A stretch of 64,000 bases of DNA from an uncultured Lysobacteraceae bacterium (GCA_937897645.1 CALCNV010000146.1:32818-96817); one strand, 5' to 3'. Positions 17,695-26,394 are shown, numbered from the stretch's first letter. Notes: generated by a model not told the origin, from the letters alone. Numbers and translations are program-made.

Positions 17695-19077
17695 ATGAAA
17701 GACAGGCTTGACTGGCGGCCTTCGCGGTCCATTCGCATCGGACTTCTGGGCATCTTGTTGCCGTTGACCCTGTCGTCCACGGCGCAGACCCCGCTCAACT
17801 GGCAACCCGCGGCAAAGCCCGTCCCCGCTGCACGTTCCGCTTCCCCTGCCCAACCGCTCGCGTACCGCACCCACCTGGCCGACCAGCGCGTGCTGCCGCT
17901 TGCACAGGGCTTCGACGTGGCGGCATTCGAGAACATGGCTCAGTCACTGACCGTTGGCCAGCGCGTGCCGGGCATGGCGATGGCTATCGTGCAGAACGGT
18001 CGCGTGCTCAGCGCGCGCGGCTATGGCGTCACCGATGTTTCAGAGCCGCAGGCCATCGACGGACACACCGTGTTCCGCCTGGCATCGCTGTCGAAAGCAT
18101 TCGCCGGCACCATGACCGGCTTGCTGGTCAACGATGGATCACTGCGCTGGGACAGCAAGGTGCAGGATTTCGTACCGGGCTTCCAGTTGAGCGACCCGAT
18201 GGCGACGCGACGCGTGACCGTCGCCGACCTGTTGAGCCACCGCGTGGGCCTGCAGTCGCACAACGCCTACGACAAGGACATCGAAGCCAACGCCGATTAC
18301 TACGGCGTGTCGCAAAAGCTCGCCTACGCACCGCTGAGCTGCGCACCCGGCCAGTGCTACAACTACCAGAACGTGGCCTTCAGCCTGATTGGCGACGTGG
18401 TATTCGCGGCCACGGGCAGCTTCTACGACCAGGCCGTGGATCGCCGCATCTTCAAGCCGCTGGGCATGAATGACGCCAGCATCGGACTGACCGGCATCGA
18501 AAGCAGCGCGCGCTGGGCACGTCCGCATGTGCGCAGCCGCAACGGCTGGGTGTCGCTGATGCCCAAGCCCACCTATTACCGACTGCCGCCTGCGGCTGGC
18601 GTCAACGCCAGCGCCAGCGACATGGCGCAGTGGCTGATTGCGCAAACCGGCCACCGCCCCGACGTGTTGCCTGCCCCGCTGCTGGCCACACTGCAGGCGC
18701 CCATCATTGCGACCCCGGGCGAAATGCGCAGTGGCTGGCGCCGCGAGCGCGTCAACTCCGCGAGCTATGCATTGGGTTGGCGCGTGTTCGACTATGCCGG
18801 ACGCCAGCTGGTGTTCCATGCCGGCGCCGTGCAGGGCTATCGCGGACTGGTGGCGCTGGTGCCCGAGCGCGACCTGGGCATCGCCATCATGTGGAACAGC
18901 GACAGCAGCCTGCCGTCGGGACTGCTGCCCACCATCCTGGATCGCGCGATGGGACTGCCGGCGCAGCAATGGCTGGACACGCCGATCGGCAGCGACCTGT
19001 TGATGGTCGATTCCAGTGATACGCCCACTGATGAGAGCGGCACCTCGGCCAGCAAGGCAGCCGCCGGTCCCAACTAG
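17695..19077 (+). CDS. Exported serine hydrolase of the beta-lactamase / class C PBP-like family
   Basis: This 460-residue protein has a likely signal sequence (RIGLLGILLPLTLSSTAQ). The catalytic SxxK is in RLASLSKAFAG, the YxN motif in CYNYQNVAF, and an HAG motif (FHAGAVQGY) replaces the usual KTG, as in class C-type serine hydrolases. It should act in the periplasm on a D-amino-acid peptide, ester or lactam; the substrate is not predictable. The ATG at 17695 is chosen because it places the signal peptide at the N-terminus; longer in-frame starts run back into the divergent lemA gene. Confidence 0.88.
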   Translation: MKDRLDWRPSRSIRIGLLGILLPLTLSSTAQTPLNWQPAAKPVPAARSASPAQPLAYRTHLADQRVLPLAQGFDVAAFENMAQSLTVGQRVPGMAMAIVQNGRVLSARGYGVTDVSEPQAIDGHTVFRLASLSKAFAGTMTGLLVNDGSLRWDSKVQDFVPGFQLSDPMATRRVTVADLLSHRVGLQSHNAYDKDIEANADYYGVSQKLAYAPLSCAPGQCYNYQNVAFSLIGDVVFAATGSFYDQAVDRRIFKPLGMNDASIGLTGIESSARWARPHVRSRNGWVSLMPKPTYYRLPPAAGVNASASDMAQWLIAQTGHRPDVLPAPLLATLQAPIIATPGEMRSGWRRERVNSASYALGWRVFDYAGRQLVFHAGAVQGYRGLVALVPERDLGIAIMWNSDSSLPSGLLPTILDRAMGLPAQQWLDTPIGSDLLMVDSSDTPTDESGTSASKAAAGPN

Positions 19078-19155
19078 GATCCATGGCGCGCCTCGTGGAC
19101 CTGCCCACGCGGCAGGGCCACGGATGCAAAAAGCGACCTTCCATAAAACCTGCGA

Positions 19156-19692
19156 CTAGCGCGGCTGGCTTTCCAGCAGCGCCTTCAGTTTGGCCAGGCC
19201 TTTCTCGTAATCGCTGCCGACCATCCTGTCGAACGCCAGTGCACCTAACCAGCGATGGATGGGGTTGTACCCATGCTCGCTGTCTAGGCTGAAGGTGACG
19301 CGCGTGCCCGCGCCCTCTGGCACCATTGCGTACGTGCCCTTTGCCTTATTGCCGTCAAATTCGAGTGCGTTGACGATGCGACTATGCGGCACGCTTTCCA
19401 GTATTTCCTGGCTGCCGCTGCCAACCGATGCATTGCCTACCCAGTCCATCCTTGAGCCCACGCCCGATGCCGGACCCGAATAGTCGTATTTCGTAGCCGG
19501 GTCCAAGCCGGCCCAGGGCGACCATTCGTTGAAGTGCTCGAATGAATCCAGCGTGGCGAACACCACCGCCGGCGGCGCTTCGATACTGGCCGAACGTTCG
19601 ACATGGGTAGTGGCCGGCAGGAACAAGCTACCGCCCACCAGCACGATCCCCAGCACCACCACGGTCACCAACAACCACTTGAGCAGCTTCAT
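19156..19692 (-). CDS. SRPBCC (polyketide cyclase/START-like) family protein with N-terminal membrane helix
   Basis: This 178-residue protein has an N-terminal helix (LLVTVVVLGIVLVGGSLFL). The SRPBCC fold follows: HVERSASIEAPPAVVFATL, then FNEWSPWAGLDP, which is the usual F.W.PW region, and GAGTRVTFSLD. The family binds hydrophobic ligands in a deep cavity; no specific function is known for this subgroup. It lies downstream of the histone-like gene and its terminator, on the same strand. Confidence 0.85.
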   Translation of the reverse strand: MKLLKWLLVTVVVLGIVLVGGSLFLPATTHVERSASIEAPPAVVFATLDSFEHFNEWSPWAGLDPATKYDYSGPASGVGSRMDWVGNASVGSGSQEILESVPHSRIVNALEFDGNKAKGTYAMVPEGAGTRVTFSLDSEHGYNPIHRWLGALAFDRMVGSDYEKGLAKLKALLESQPR

Positions 19693-19744
19693 GTATTCCT
19701 CCCTTGAAGGCGTGTGCGCGTGGAGCAGGCTACACCTTCACCCA

Positions 19745-19784
19745 TAAAAAAACTCCCTTCCCGCTGGGCACCGGGAAGAGAGTT
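19745..19784 (-). terminator. Rho-independent terminator of the histone-like gene
   Basis: On the reverse strand AACTCTCTTCCCG pairs with CGGGAAGGGAGTT around an 8-base loop and is followed by seven T. It lies 45 bp after the stop of the histone-like gene. Confidence 0.85.
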
Positions 19785-19829
19785 CTATGGCGTTACTGGT
19801 AATCGGGATTACTTATTATTTTGCCAGCT

Positions 19830-20267
19830 TTAGATCAGCGGAGCCGGGGTTGGCGGCAGCGCTACCGGAGCCTTTTTCTTTGCCTTTTTGGCAGGCTTCT
19901 TGGCGGCTTTCTTGGCGGGCTTCTTCTTGGCAGCCTTCTTGGTAGCTTTCTTCGCAGCCTTCTTGGCTGGCTTCTTGGCTACTTTCTTGGCAGCTTTCTT
20001 GGCCGCTTTCTTGGCTGGCTTCTTCTTGGCTACTTTCTTGGCAGCCTTCTTAGCCGCTTTCTTGGCTGGCTTCTTCTTGGCTACTTTCTTGGCGGCCTTC
20101 TTGACGGCCTTCTTTACCTTGGCCTTCTTCACTGCCTTCTTGACGGCCTTCTTTACCTTGGCCTTCTTGGCGGCTTTCTTTACTGTCTTCTTCACGGCCT
20201 TCTTGGCTGCCGATTTCTTGGCGGCTTTCTTGGCGGGTTTTTTCTTAGCAGCTTTCTTCGTTGCCAT
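19830..20267 (-). CDS. Histone H1-like lysine/alanine-rich DNA-binding protein
   Basis: This 145-residue protein consists almost entirely of AAKK, PAKK and VKKA units, with a short C-terminal tail PVALPPTPAPLI. It is extremely basic and resembles the C-terminal domain of eukaryotic H1, chlamydial Hc proteins and the AlgP/HU-like KPAA-repeat proteins of pseudomonads. It probably binds DNA non-specifically and helps compact the nucleoid. Such repeats vary in length between strains by slippage. A GAGGAG site precedes the ATG, a promoter-like pair lies at 20287-20315, and a strong terminator follows. Confidence 0.88.
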   Translation of the reverse strand: MATKKAAKKKPAKKAAKKSAAKKAVKKTVKKAAKKAKVKKAVKKAVKKAKVKKAVKKAAKKVAKKKPAKKAAKKAAKKVAKKKPAKKAAKKAAKKVAKKPAKKAAKKATKKAAKKKPAKKAAKKPAKKAKKKAPVALPPTPAPLI

Positions 20268-20286
20268 GTGATGGCTCCTCGTCAGT

Positions 20287-20315
20287 GAACTATGGATTGG
20301 TGAATCCGTTTACAA
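20287..20315 (-). promoter_or_regulatory. Predicted promoter of the histone-like gene
   Basis: Reverse-strand TTGTAA (20310-20315) and TAGTTC (20287-20292) are separated by 17 bp, shortly upstream of the ribosome-binding site of the histone-like gene. The elements are only moderately close to consensus. Confidence 0.4.
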
Positions 20316-20446
20316 AGCCCAGTTGCAATGGAACGCCGCGGGAGTCGGACCCGCAGGCAGCCGCCGTCGCGCCAGGCGCGTCGGAACGGATGGTGGCAAG
20401 CCCAGCCAGGAACGGCTGCGGCCTGTTCGCGCCATGCGGCGCGGAT

Positions 20447-20620
20447 GAAAAAACACCCGCGTCGCGGACGGCGCGGGTGTGGTGTCGGGGATGGGTCTGC
20501 GTTTTCTTGGAGGAAGCGAAGCCTGCGTCCGTCATGCCGGGGGCGCGGGTCGAGGGTCGTTTTGTTTTGAGTGTCGTCGCGATGACCGGGCTCACTTGCG
20601 TCCGCAGGAAACGTCTGTTG
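20447..20620 (-). ncRNA. Candidate small RNA or attenuated leader
   Basis: A well-spaced promoter (20627-20655) and a strong terminator (stem ACACCCGCG/CGCGGGTGT at 20453-20480, then six T on the reverse strand) define a transcript of about 175 nt with no convincing protein. A short frame beginning MTDAGFASSKKTQTHPRHHT crosses the terminator, so a leader peptide cannot be excluded. The histone-like gene starts 180 bp further on, on the same strand. No known RNA family is recognised. Confidence 0.5.
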
Positions 20621-20626
20621 GGGCGA

Positions 20627-20655
20627 AACCTAATCACGCTTTTTGAATGTGTCAA
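20627..20655 (-). promoter_or_regulatory. Promoter of the candidate small RNA
   Basis: On the reverse strand a perfect TTGACA (20650-20655) is followed after 17 bp by TAGGTT (20627-20632). The surroundings are unusually AT-rich for this window (for example TTTTGCAAAACAG just upstream). Confidence 0.55.
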
Positions 20656-21278
20656 CTGTTTTGCAAAATTATTTTCGTCCCTGGCCGGACTGCGCCGCCG
20701 GGCCGGATGCGTGCAAAGTCCGCGTGCCGGCGTCCGCGAATCACGCCGCATCACGCGTTGCGTTTCTGTTGTTTTGAAAAATGCCGCATTTCATGCGCTT
20801 TCGTGCGGGCGCAATCGCCACTCAACAGCATCTCCGAGTGATGTTGGCGAATTGAAAGTCGAGCCTCGCGACGCCTGCTGCGGAATAAACGGACATGCAA
20901 ATAAAGCCGCGGGCACACTTTGATTTCGGCGGCGCACCAGTCCAAATGCGCGGATTTGCGCAAACTTTTTTGGCTGTCAGACACCGTCGCCACTGCTGGC
21001 GTGGCGGCATGCGACACGTCGCTCGGCTATCGGCAGTGGAGGTTGGCGCGTGCAGATTCGCCACTGGGCGGGATGCGTCTTGCCTACCCACCCACGTTCG
21101 AAGTGCGCACGCGACGATGCGTCGCCAATGATTGCAGACCCATGCCATCACCCGTCGACCGCCTTGCTGCGGTTCACGCCCGGCAGTCACGCCAGGCGCA
21201 TCAGCGACCGGCGCGCACCTGGCATTCGCGCTGGTGGGCGGGAGTGGACGGCGCACCGCATGCATTCTTCGCACGCCC
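20656..21278. other. About 620 bp without a recognisable gene
   Basis: Open frames on both strands here have no family features and read like out-of-frame translation of CG-rich DNA. The only structure noted is a weak forward hairpin TGCGC/GCGCA followed by ACTTTTTT near 20950-20975. The region could hold an untranslated RNA or regulatory DNA; nothing specific can be supported. Confidence 0.5.
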
Positions 21279-21309
21279 AAAAAGCAAACCGGCCGCACTG
21301 GGCGGCCGG
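21279..21309 (-). terminator. Rho-independent terminator of gcvH
   Basis: Reverse-strand CCGGCCGC and GCGGCCGG pair around a 5-base loop and are followed by TTTGCTTTTT. The hairpin begins about 28 bp after the gcvH stop. Confidence 0.85.
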
Positions 21310-21337
21310 ATCGCGAGCGACAACGGAGTGCTGAGGA

Positions 21338-21733
21338 TCAGTGATCCTCGTCCTCCAGCAGTTCGGCATAGTCGTCCGGCCCAAGGAGATCATTGAGCTG
21401 GTCGGGCTCTTCGATCTCGAGCACGAAGATCCAACCTTCGCCGTAGGCATCTTCATTGATGGTTTCCGGCTTGTCGGCCAGGTCGCTGTTGACCTCGACC
21501 ACGGTGCCGGTCAGCGGGCTATAGACGTCGGACGCCGCCTTCACCGATTCAACCACGGCGGCTGCATTGCCCGCTTCGACGCGGTCGCCCACTTGTGGAA
21601 GCTCCACGTACACCAGGTCGCCCAGCAAACCTTGTGCATGGTCGGAGATGCCAATGGTCACGCGACCACTGCCTTCGACGCGCGCCCACTCATGGGACTT
21701 GAGGAATTTGAGGTCGCCGGGGATCTCGCTCAT
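21338..21733 (-). CDS. gcvH: Glycine cleavage system H protein
   Basis: This 131-residue lipoyl carrier of the glycine cleavage complex shuttles the aminomethyl group from P protein to T protein. The lipoylated lysine is K65 in [22 protein letters not shown] and [20 protein letters not shown] are also typical. A GGAGCACCACC stretch lies upstream of the ATG. The gene lies 86 bp downstream of gcvT on the same strand, so the two probably form an operon ended by the terminator at 21279. Confidence 0.97.
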   Translation of the reverse strand: MSEIPGDLKFLKSHEWARVEGSGRVTIGISDHAQGLLGDLVYVELPQVGDRVEAGNAAAVVESVKAASDVYSPLTGTVVEVNSDLADKPETINEDAYGEGWIFVLEIEEPDQLNDLLGPDDYAELLEDEDH

Positions 21734-21819
21734 GGTGGTGCTCCGGTGGAATCGGGTGGGTGACGGGGTGGCGTTAGTTTAGCGAAGGAATGCGTGGCGT
21801 GAAGTGCAGGGTTGCGTGT

Positions 21820-22923
21820 TCAGCCCAACACGCCGGGTTGCGGCTGGCCGTCGCGCACGAACGGGAACTTGACCACCCGCACCGGCACCTCGCGCCCGCG
21901 GATGTCCACGCGCACGTCGCCCGGATCGCCGGCAGGCACGCGCGCGAACGCGATGGCCTTGCCCAGCGTCGGCGAGAACGTGCCGGACAGGATTTCGCCA
22001 TCGCCATGGGCGGTCAGCACTTTCTGCCCATGGCGCAGCACGCCCTTCTCATCCATCACCAGTCCCAGCAGTTGACGGGGTGCGCCGCCTGCGGCTTGTG
22101 CTTCCAGGACGGCACGCCCGATGAAGTCACGGCCTTCGTCCAGCACTACGGTCCAGGCCAGCGCGGCTTCGTACGGCGAGGTGGTTTCATCCATGTCCTG
22201 ACCGTAGAGGTTCATGCCGGCTTCCAGGCGCAAGGTGTCACGCGCACCAAGCCCGGCCGGCTTGACGCCAGACGCGAGCAGCGCATTCCAGAAGGCCACT
22301 GCGTTGTCCTGCGGCAGCACGATCTCGTAGCCGTCCTCGCCGGTGTAACCGGTGCGCGCCACGAACAGCGGCACGCCGTCCGCGGTCTGCGCATCAACCG
22401 CGGCGAAACGGGTCAGCTTGTCGGCGGCGGCACGATCGGACTCGCGCAGCAAACCGATTACGCGTGCACGCGCGGTCGGTCCCTGCACGGCGATCATGGC
22501 GAACTCGGGCCGCTCGCTGACCTGCACGGCGAACGCCTGTGCCTGCTTCGCGATCCAGGCCAGGTCCTTGTCGCGGGTCGCCGCGTTGACCACCAGGCGG
22601 AAGAAATCCTCGGCCATGAAATAGATGATGAGGTCATCGATCACCCCGCCCTGCTCGTCCAGCATGGCGGTATACAGCGCCTTGCCGGGCTTCTTCAGCT
22701 TGTCCACCGAGTTGGCGACCAGATGGCGCAGGAAGTCGCGCGTGCGCGCGCCGCGCAGGTCCACCACGGTCATGTGGCTGACGTCGAACATGCCGGCGTC
22801 GCGACGCACCTGGTGATGCTCGTCGATCTGCGAACCGTAGTGGATCGGCATGTCCCAGCCGCCGAAGTCGACCATCTTGGCGCCAAGCGCACGGTGGGTT
22901 TCGTTGAGGATGGTCTTCTGCAT
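21820..22923 (-). CDS. gcvT: Glycine cleavage system T protein (aminomethyltransferase)
   Basis: This 367-residue enzyme transfers the methylene group from the lipoyl arm of GcvH to tetrahydrofolate and releases ammonia. Signature stretches are [50 protein letters not shown] and [23 protein letters not shown] 22923 gives the family's usual N-terminus ([15 protein letters not shown]); longer frames run into a REP element. It supplies 5,10-methylene-THF, which MetF (43.2 kb) feeds to methionine synthesis. Confidence 0.97.
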   Translation of the reverse strand: MQKTILNETHRALGAKMVDFGGWDMPIHYGSQIDEHHQVRRDAGMFDVSHMTVVDLRGARTRDFLRHLVANSVDKLKKPGKALYTAMLDEQGGVIDDLIIYFMAEDFFRLVVNAATRDKDLAWIAKQAQAFAVQVSERPEFAMIAVQGPTARARVIGLLRESDRAAADKLTRFAAVDAQTADGVPLFVARTGYTGEDGYEIVLPQDNAVAFWNALLASGVKPAGLGARDTLRLEAGMNLYGQDMDETTSPYEAALAWTVVLDEGRDFIGRAVLEAQAAGGAPRQLLGLVMDEKGVLRHGQKVLTAHGDGEILSGTFSPTLGKAIAFARVPAGDPGDVRVDIRGREVPVRVVKFPFVRDGQPQPGVLG

Positions 22924-22986
22924 CGCGGCGGCTTCCGGTGAAAGATCGCCATTATCCCAGATGGGCCATCCAGATGCGTGCGCACA

Positions 22987-23045
22987 GGATGCGAGCTTGC
23001 TCGGATGCCCTTGGCCCATGTAGATCCGAGCGAGCTCGGAGCTAC
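22987..23045. repeat. REP elements of the GTAGxxCCGAGC..GCTCGG family
   Basis: A partial unit GCGAGCTTGCTCGGATG is followed by a complete palindrome GTAGATCCGAGCGAGCTCGG ending GCTAC, between gcvT and the NfeD gene. Other members lie at 35531-35596 and 45681-45744. Confidence 0.7.
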
Positions 23046-23058
23046 TGGTTGTGGCGGC

Positions 23059-23490
23059 TCAGGCTTCCTGCACCTTGAGCGTCATGCCATCGACCGCAAC
23101 GATGCGCACCGGCGTGGCCACAGGAAGATCCGGGCCTTCCACCACCCAGAATGCATCCGCGATCTGCACGCGCCCGCGGCCGTTGACGATGGCCTGGTCC
23201 AGCGGGGTGACGTGGCCGATCAACTGGTTGGCACGTTGGTTGAGCAGCGGCTTGTCGCTGCTGCGCCCGCGTCCGCGGAACCACTTGCGGTACACGGCAA
23301 CCGATATGAGCGCGAACGCCGAGAACAGGATCGCCTGCCACACCCAGCCCAGTTCGGGCAGCGCCAGCACCACGATGGCCATGGCCGCGGCGGCGAAACC
23401 GAACCACAGCATGAAGGCGCCGGGTGCCATCGCTTCGGCCGCGAACAACAACAGGGTCATCACCGCCCAGAACGCGAACTTGTAGGTCAT
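23059..23490 (-). CDS. NfeD-family membrane protein
   Basis: This is a 143-residue short NfeD protein. N-terminal helices at about 5-25, 27-48 and 50-68 are followed by a soluble OB-fold domain (about 85-143) with NQLIGHVTPLDQAIVNGRGRVQI. NfeD proteins associate with SPFH/stomatin partners. Here the SPFH gene ends one base before this ATG, which strongly supports a functional pair in the inner membrane. Confidence 0.9.
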   Translation of the reverse strand: MTYKFAFWAVMTLLLFAAEAMAPGAFMLWFGFAAAAMAIVVLALPELGWVWQAILFSAFALISVAVYRKWFRGRGRSSDKPLLNQRANQLIGHVTPLDQAIVNGRGRVQIADAFWVVEGPDLPVATPVRIVAVDGMTLKVQEA

Positions 23491-23491
23491 C

Positions 23492-24448
23492 TCATGCGTC
23501 CTTGCGCGGCGCGCGCGTGGCGGCCGTGGCCTGTTGCTGGGTCAGCGACTCGCGGGCCAGTTCGGCGATGCCGGCGATGGAGCCGATCACGCCGCTGGTT
23601 TCCATCGGCATCATGATGAACTTCGAGTTGGTGGACGTGGCCAGTTCACGGAACGCTTCCACATACTTCTGCGCCACGAAGTAGTTGATCGCCTGCACGT
23701 TACCCTGGGCAATCGCGTCGCTGACCATCTGCGTCGCCTTGGCCTCGGCTTCAGCAAGCCGCTCGCGGGCTTCGGCTTCGCGGTAGGCTGCTTCGCGCTT
23801 GCCTTCGGCCTGCAGGATCGCACCCTGCTTCTCGCCTTCCGAACGCAGGATCTCCGACTGGCGCACGCCCTCGGCTTCCAGGATCGCGGCACGCTTGTTC
23901 TGTTCGGCCATCTTCTGCTGCTGCATGGACTGGATCAGGTTCTGCGGCGGCTGGATGTCCTTGATCTCGATGCGGTTGACCTTCACGCCCCACGGGCTGG
24001 TGGCATGGTCGACCACGCCCAGCAACTTGGCGTTGATGGTCTCGCGCTGGCTCAGCGATTCGTCCAGGTCCATGGAACCGATCACGGTGCGGATGTTGGT
24101 CTGCACCAGGGCGATCATCGCCTGGTCCAGGTTGGAGACTTCATACGCAGCCTTGGCGGCATCCAGAACCTGGAAGAACACCACGCCGTCCACGCGCACC
24201 ACGGCGTTGTCCTTGGTGATCACGTCCTGCGACGGCACTTCGAACACCTGCTCCATCATGTTGACCTTGCGCCCGATACCCTGCATGTAGGGAATCAGGA
24301 AGTGCAGGCCCGGGGACATGGTGTGGGTGTACTTGCCGAAATGCTCGACCGTGTATTCGAAGCCCTGCGGCACCGCGCGCACGCCTTTGAAGAACGTGAT
24401 GATGATGAAAAACGCGACCGCCGCCACTACCAGTATCGTTGGCATCAT
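23492..24448 (-). CDS. SPFH/stomatin-like membrane protein (paraslipin)
   Basis: This protein of about 318 residues has one N-terminal membrane helix (PTILVVAAVAFFIIITFF). The SPFH/band-7 domain follows with VPQGFEYTVEHFGKY and SQDVITKDNAVVRVDGVVFFQV. A long EA-rich coiled-coil (EAEGVRQSEILRSEGEKQ, then AEAKATQMVSDAIAQGN) and a C-terminal tail complete it. It probably forms oligomeric rings that organise membrane microdomains. GGAGGGG precedes two consecutive ATG codons (24448 and 24445). It is tightly coupled to the NfeD gene downstream. Confidence 0.92.
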   Translation of the reverse strand: MMPTILVVAAVAFFIIITFFKGVRAVPQGFEYTVEHFGKYTHTMSPGLHFLIPYMQGIGRKVNMMEQVFEVPSQDVITKDNAVVRVDGVVFFQVLDAAKAAYEVSNLDQAMIALVQTNIRTVIGSMDLDESLSQRETINAKLLGVVDHATSPWGVKVNRIEIKDIQPPQNLIQSMQQQKMAEQNKRAAILEAEGVRQSEILRSEGEKQGAILQAEGKREAAYREAEARERLAEAEAKATQMVSDAIAQGNVQAINYFVAQKYVEAFRELATSTNSKFIMMPMETSGVIGSIAGIAELARESLTQQQATAATRAPRKDA

Positions 24449-24774
24449 GATCCCCTCCACTCCATTAGACAGGGTTGGAGTATAGACACAGGCCATCGGT
24501 GCGTCCGCAGCCCCACGGCTAACAGCCAGGTAGCCGGCCGATCCGTCATGGAGATAGGCAAACGCGCCGGCATGCGAAGTGTCTGGACATGCCCGAGGGC
24601 CTTCCAGCTCCGCCTGCTTGTGACCGGTGCGGAGACGGCGGCGGAAACTGGAATCCCGGTAGAGTTTTCGCCGTCGGCCAGGATCAGCCCGCAGTTGCCG
24701 CCACCGCCGCGGAAGCAGGGACGATATTTCGCGGCCGGCCACGCACAGGGCGCGACTGTCGGCGTGGACGCCGA
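24449..24774. other. 326-bp gap between hemP and the SPFH gene
   Basis: No gene is supported here. A short palindrome CGGCGT-CC-ACGCCG (near 24755-24770) just after the hemP stop could be a weak terminator but has no T tract. The rest is GC-rich and must contain the SPFH promoter; no clear -35/-10 pair was found. Confidence 0.4.
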
Positions 24775-24975
24775 TTACTTGGTCAGGATCAGCTTGTCGT
24801 TGCTGGTGTGGCGCAGGCGATAGACGCGGTCGCCGTGGCGGATCAGGATTTCGCGCCGCCCGTTGAGCAGGCGTTCGCTGCTCATTTCGTCCGCTGCCGG
24901 TGTCGCAACCGGCGGTGTGCTGGCACGGGGAAGCATCCCTTCAGGGCGGGACATCAAGAGAGAAAGTGCAGTCAT
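24775..24975 (-). CDS. hemP: Hemin uptake protein HemP
   Basis: This 66-residue protein matches the small HemP/HmuP family. The C-terminal core SERLLNGRREILIRHGDRVYRLRHTSNDKLILTK is conserved and the N-terminus variable. In several proteobacteria HemP/HmuP activates expression of the hemin receptor gene under low iron. A clear Fur box lies 32 bp before its ATG. No TonB-dependent receptor or haem gene adjoins it here, so it is an orphan and its target must be elsewhere. Confidence 0.9.
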   Translation of the reverse strand: MTALSLLMSRPEGMLPRASTPPVATPAADEMSSERLLNGRREILIRHGDRVYRLRHTSNDKLILTK

Positions 24976-25006
24976 CTGGGCAGCTCCGTTGGGAACGGAA
25001 TCAGAT

Positions 25007-25025
25007 GATAATGATTCTCATTGGC
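25007..25025. promoter_or_regulatory. Fur box
   Basis: The 19-bp site GATAATGATTCTCATTGGC matches the Fur consensus GATAATGATAATCATTATC at 15 positions and lies upstream of hemP, indicating iron-dependent repression. Confidence 0.85.
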
Positions 25026-25054
25026 GAGTCAAGCCCGGTGCCAAGCTTGAACAA

Positions 25055-26026
25055 TCAAGCGGTCGCTGCCTCCAACCGCGACCAGATGCTGTCGTCATAA
25101 CGATCAAGCAGATCCAGTGCACCCAGGTTTTCCAGCAACTGGCTGGTGCGGCTGGCACCCAGCATCACGGTGGAAACGTGTGGGTTGCGCAGGCACCAGG
25201 CGATGGCCAGTTGCGCGGGCTTCTCGCCCAGCTCGGCAGCGACCGCGGTGAAACGGCGCACACGTTCCAGGCGCCGATCACTTTCGTGGCCAATGACCAT
25301 CTTCTGCAGCCATGCATTGCTTTCCTGGCCCAGGCGCGTGTCCGCATCCACGCCTGCGTTGTACTTGCCCGTGAGCAAACCCGACGCCAGCGGCGACCAG
25401 ATCGTGGTGCCCAGGCCAAGTTCGGAATACAGCGGCGCGTATTCCAGCTCCACGCGCGTGCGATGCAGCAGGTTGTATTGCGGCTGTTCCATGGTCGGCC
25501 CGTGCAGGTGATGCGTGCGTGCGATGCGTGCCGCTTCCTTGATCTGCGCGGCGGGCCATTCCGAGGTTCCCCAGTACAGCACCTTGCCCTGGCGGATCAG
25601 TCCATCCATAGCCCACACGGTTTCCTCGATGGGCGTATCCGGATCGGGCCGGTGGCAGAAATACAGGTCCAGATGGTCCACGCGCAAGCGCAGGAGCGCA
25701 GCGTGGCAGGCTTCGACCACGTGCTTGCGTGACAGTCCACGCTGGGTGGGGGATGGCGTATCCGCGGAACCGAAATAGACCTTGCTGGACACGCAGTAGC
25801 CATCACGCGGCAGGCGCAGGTCGGCGATCACGTCGCCCATGACGCGCTCGGCTTCGCCCTGTGCGTAAACCTCGGCATTGTCGAAGAAATTCACGCCATG
25901 GTCGTATGCGGCTGCGATGAGGTTTCGAGATTCATCGCGGCCGATCTGGCTGCCGAAGGTGACCCAGGCGCCAAACGACAGGGCGGAAAGCTGGAGACCC
26001 GAAGAACCCAGACGACGGTAGTGCAT
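25055..26026 (-). CDS. Aldo/keto reductase, potassium-channel beta-subunit-like
   Basis: This 323-residue TIM-barrel enzyme starts MHYRRLGSSGLQLSALSFG. The catalytic tetrad is visible: Asp and Tyr in FFDNAEVYAQG, Lys in VSSKVYFG and His in DLYFCHRPDP. The NADPH site near the end is MLGASRTSQLLENLGA. The sequence is closest to the Kv-beta/YghZ branch, which reduces aldehydes such as methylglyoxal. The Fur box and hemP lie just downstream on the same strand, but no link is evident. Confidence 0.92.
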   Translation of the reverse strand: MHYRRLGSSGLQLSALSFGAWVTFGSQIGRDESRNLIAAAYDHGVNFFDNAEVYAQGEAERVMGDVIADLRLPRDGYCVSSKVYFGSADTPSPTQRGLSRKHVVEACHAALLRLRVDHLDLYFCHRPDPDTPIEETVWAMDGLIRQGKVLYWGTSEWPAAQIKEAARIARTHHLHGPTMEQPQYNLLHRTRVELEYAPLYSELGLGTTIWSPLASGLLTGKYNAGVDADTRLGQESNAWLQKMVIGHESDRRLERVRRFTAVAAELGEKPAQLAIAWCLRNPHVSTVMLGASRTSQLLENLGALDLLDRYDDSIWSRLEAATA

Positions 26027-26217
26027 GATCTTGTTCCTGCATCAGCGGGTGAGTGGGACGAGTTTACCCGTGTGTCGCACGACCGCTTGTACGATGTGTC
26101 CTCTCCCTAATCCGGGAGCAGCCGTCTCGCCTCCGTCGCGCAACCCCGAGCAGGGTTACGTGGCGTTTGCCTTCGCGCCTTCGCCAAAGCCCGGATCTGA
26201 AGCTAATAACGGATTCC

Positions 26218-26394
26218 CTGCATGCCCTGCGGGTGTTCACCGGAACCGGCGCGCTTGCCAAGATCGCGGACCTGCCCATGGCCTGCTTGGACCGCAAGTT
26301 CCCCGACCGCCTGCCGCTGAAATTGGCCAGCAACGTAGCCGCGGCGGTGTTCCTGGCCTTGGCCATATGGGTAGCGTGGTACGGCATCGGTTGA
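26218..26394 (+). pseudogene. C-terminal remnant of a GDT1/TMEM165-type (UPF0016) cation exporter
   Basis: The forward translation HALRVFTGTGALAKIADLP, then MACLDRKFPDRLPLK and ASNVAAAVFLALAIWVAWYG, aligns by eye with the last 50 or so residues of GDT1-family proteins. Those have GTTLGMMLANVPAV, ADRLPLK and a final helix. The preceding about 140 residues, with both E-x-G-D-K-(T/S) motifs, are missing, and the upstream frame has no membrane helices. It is probably a decayed manganese/calcium exporter gene in the 450-bp gap before nupC. A short real protein is less likely. Confidence 0.5.

Noticed and set aside
19888..20271. Hydrophobic Phe/Leu/Ala-rich forward frame opposite the histone-like gene
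   Set aside because: AAGAAG-type lysine codons read backwards give Leu/Phe; it is not a real membrane protein.
20822..21298. Reverse frame in the gene-free stretch
   Set aside because: No ribosome-binding site or family features; it crosses the gcvH terminator at its start.
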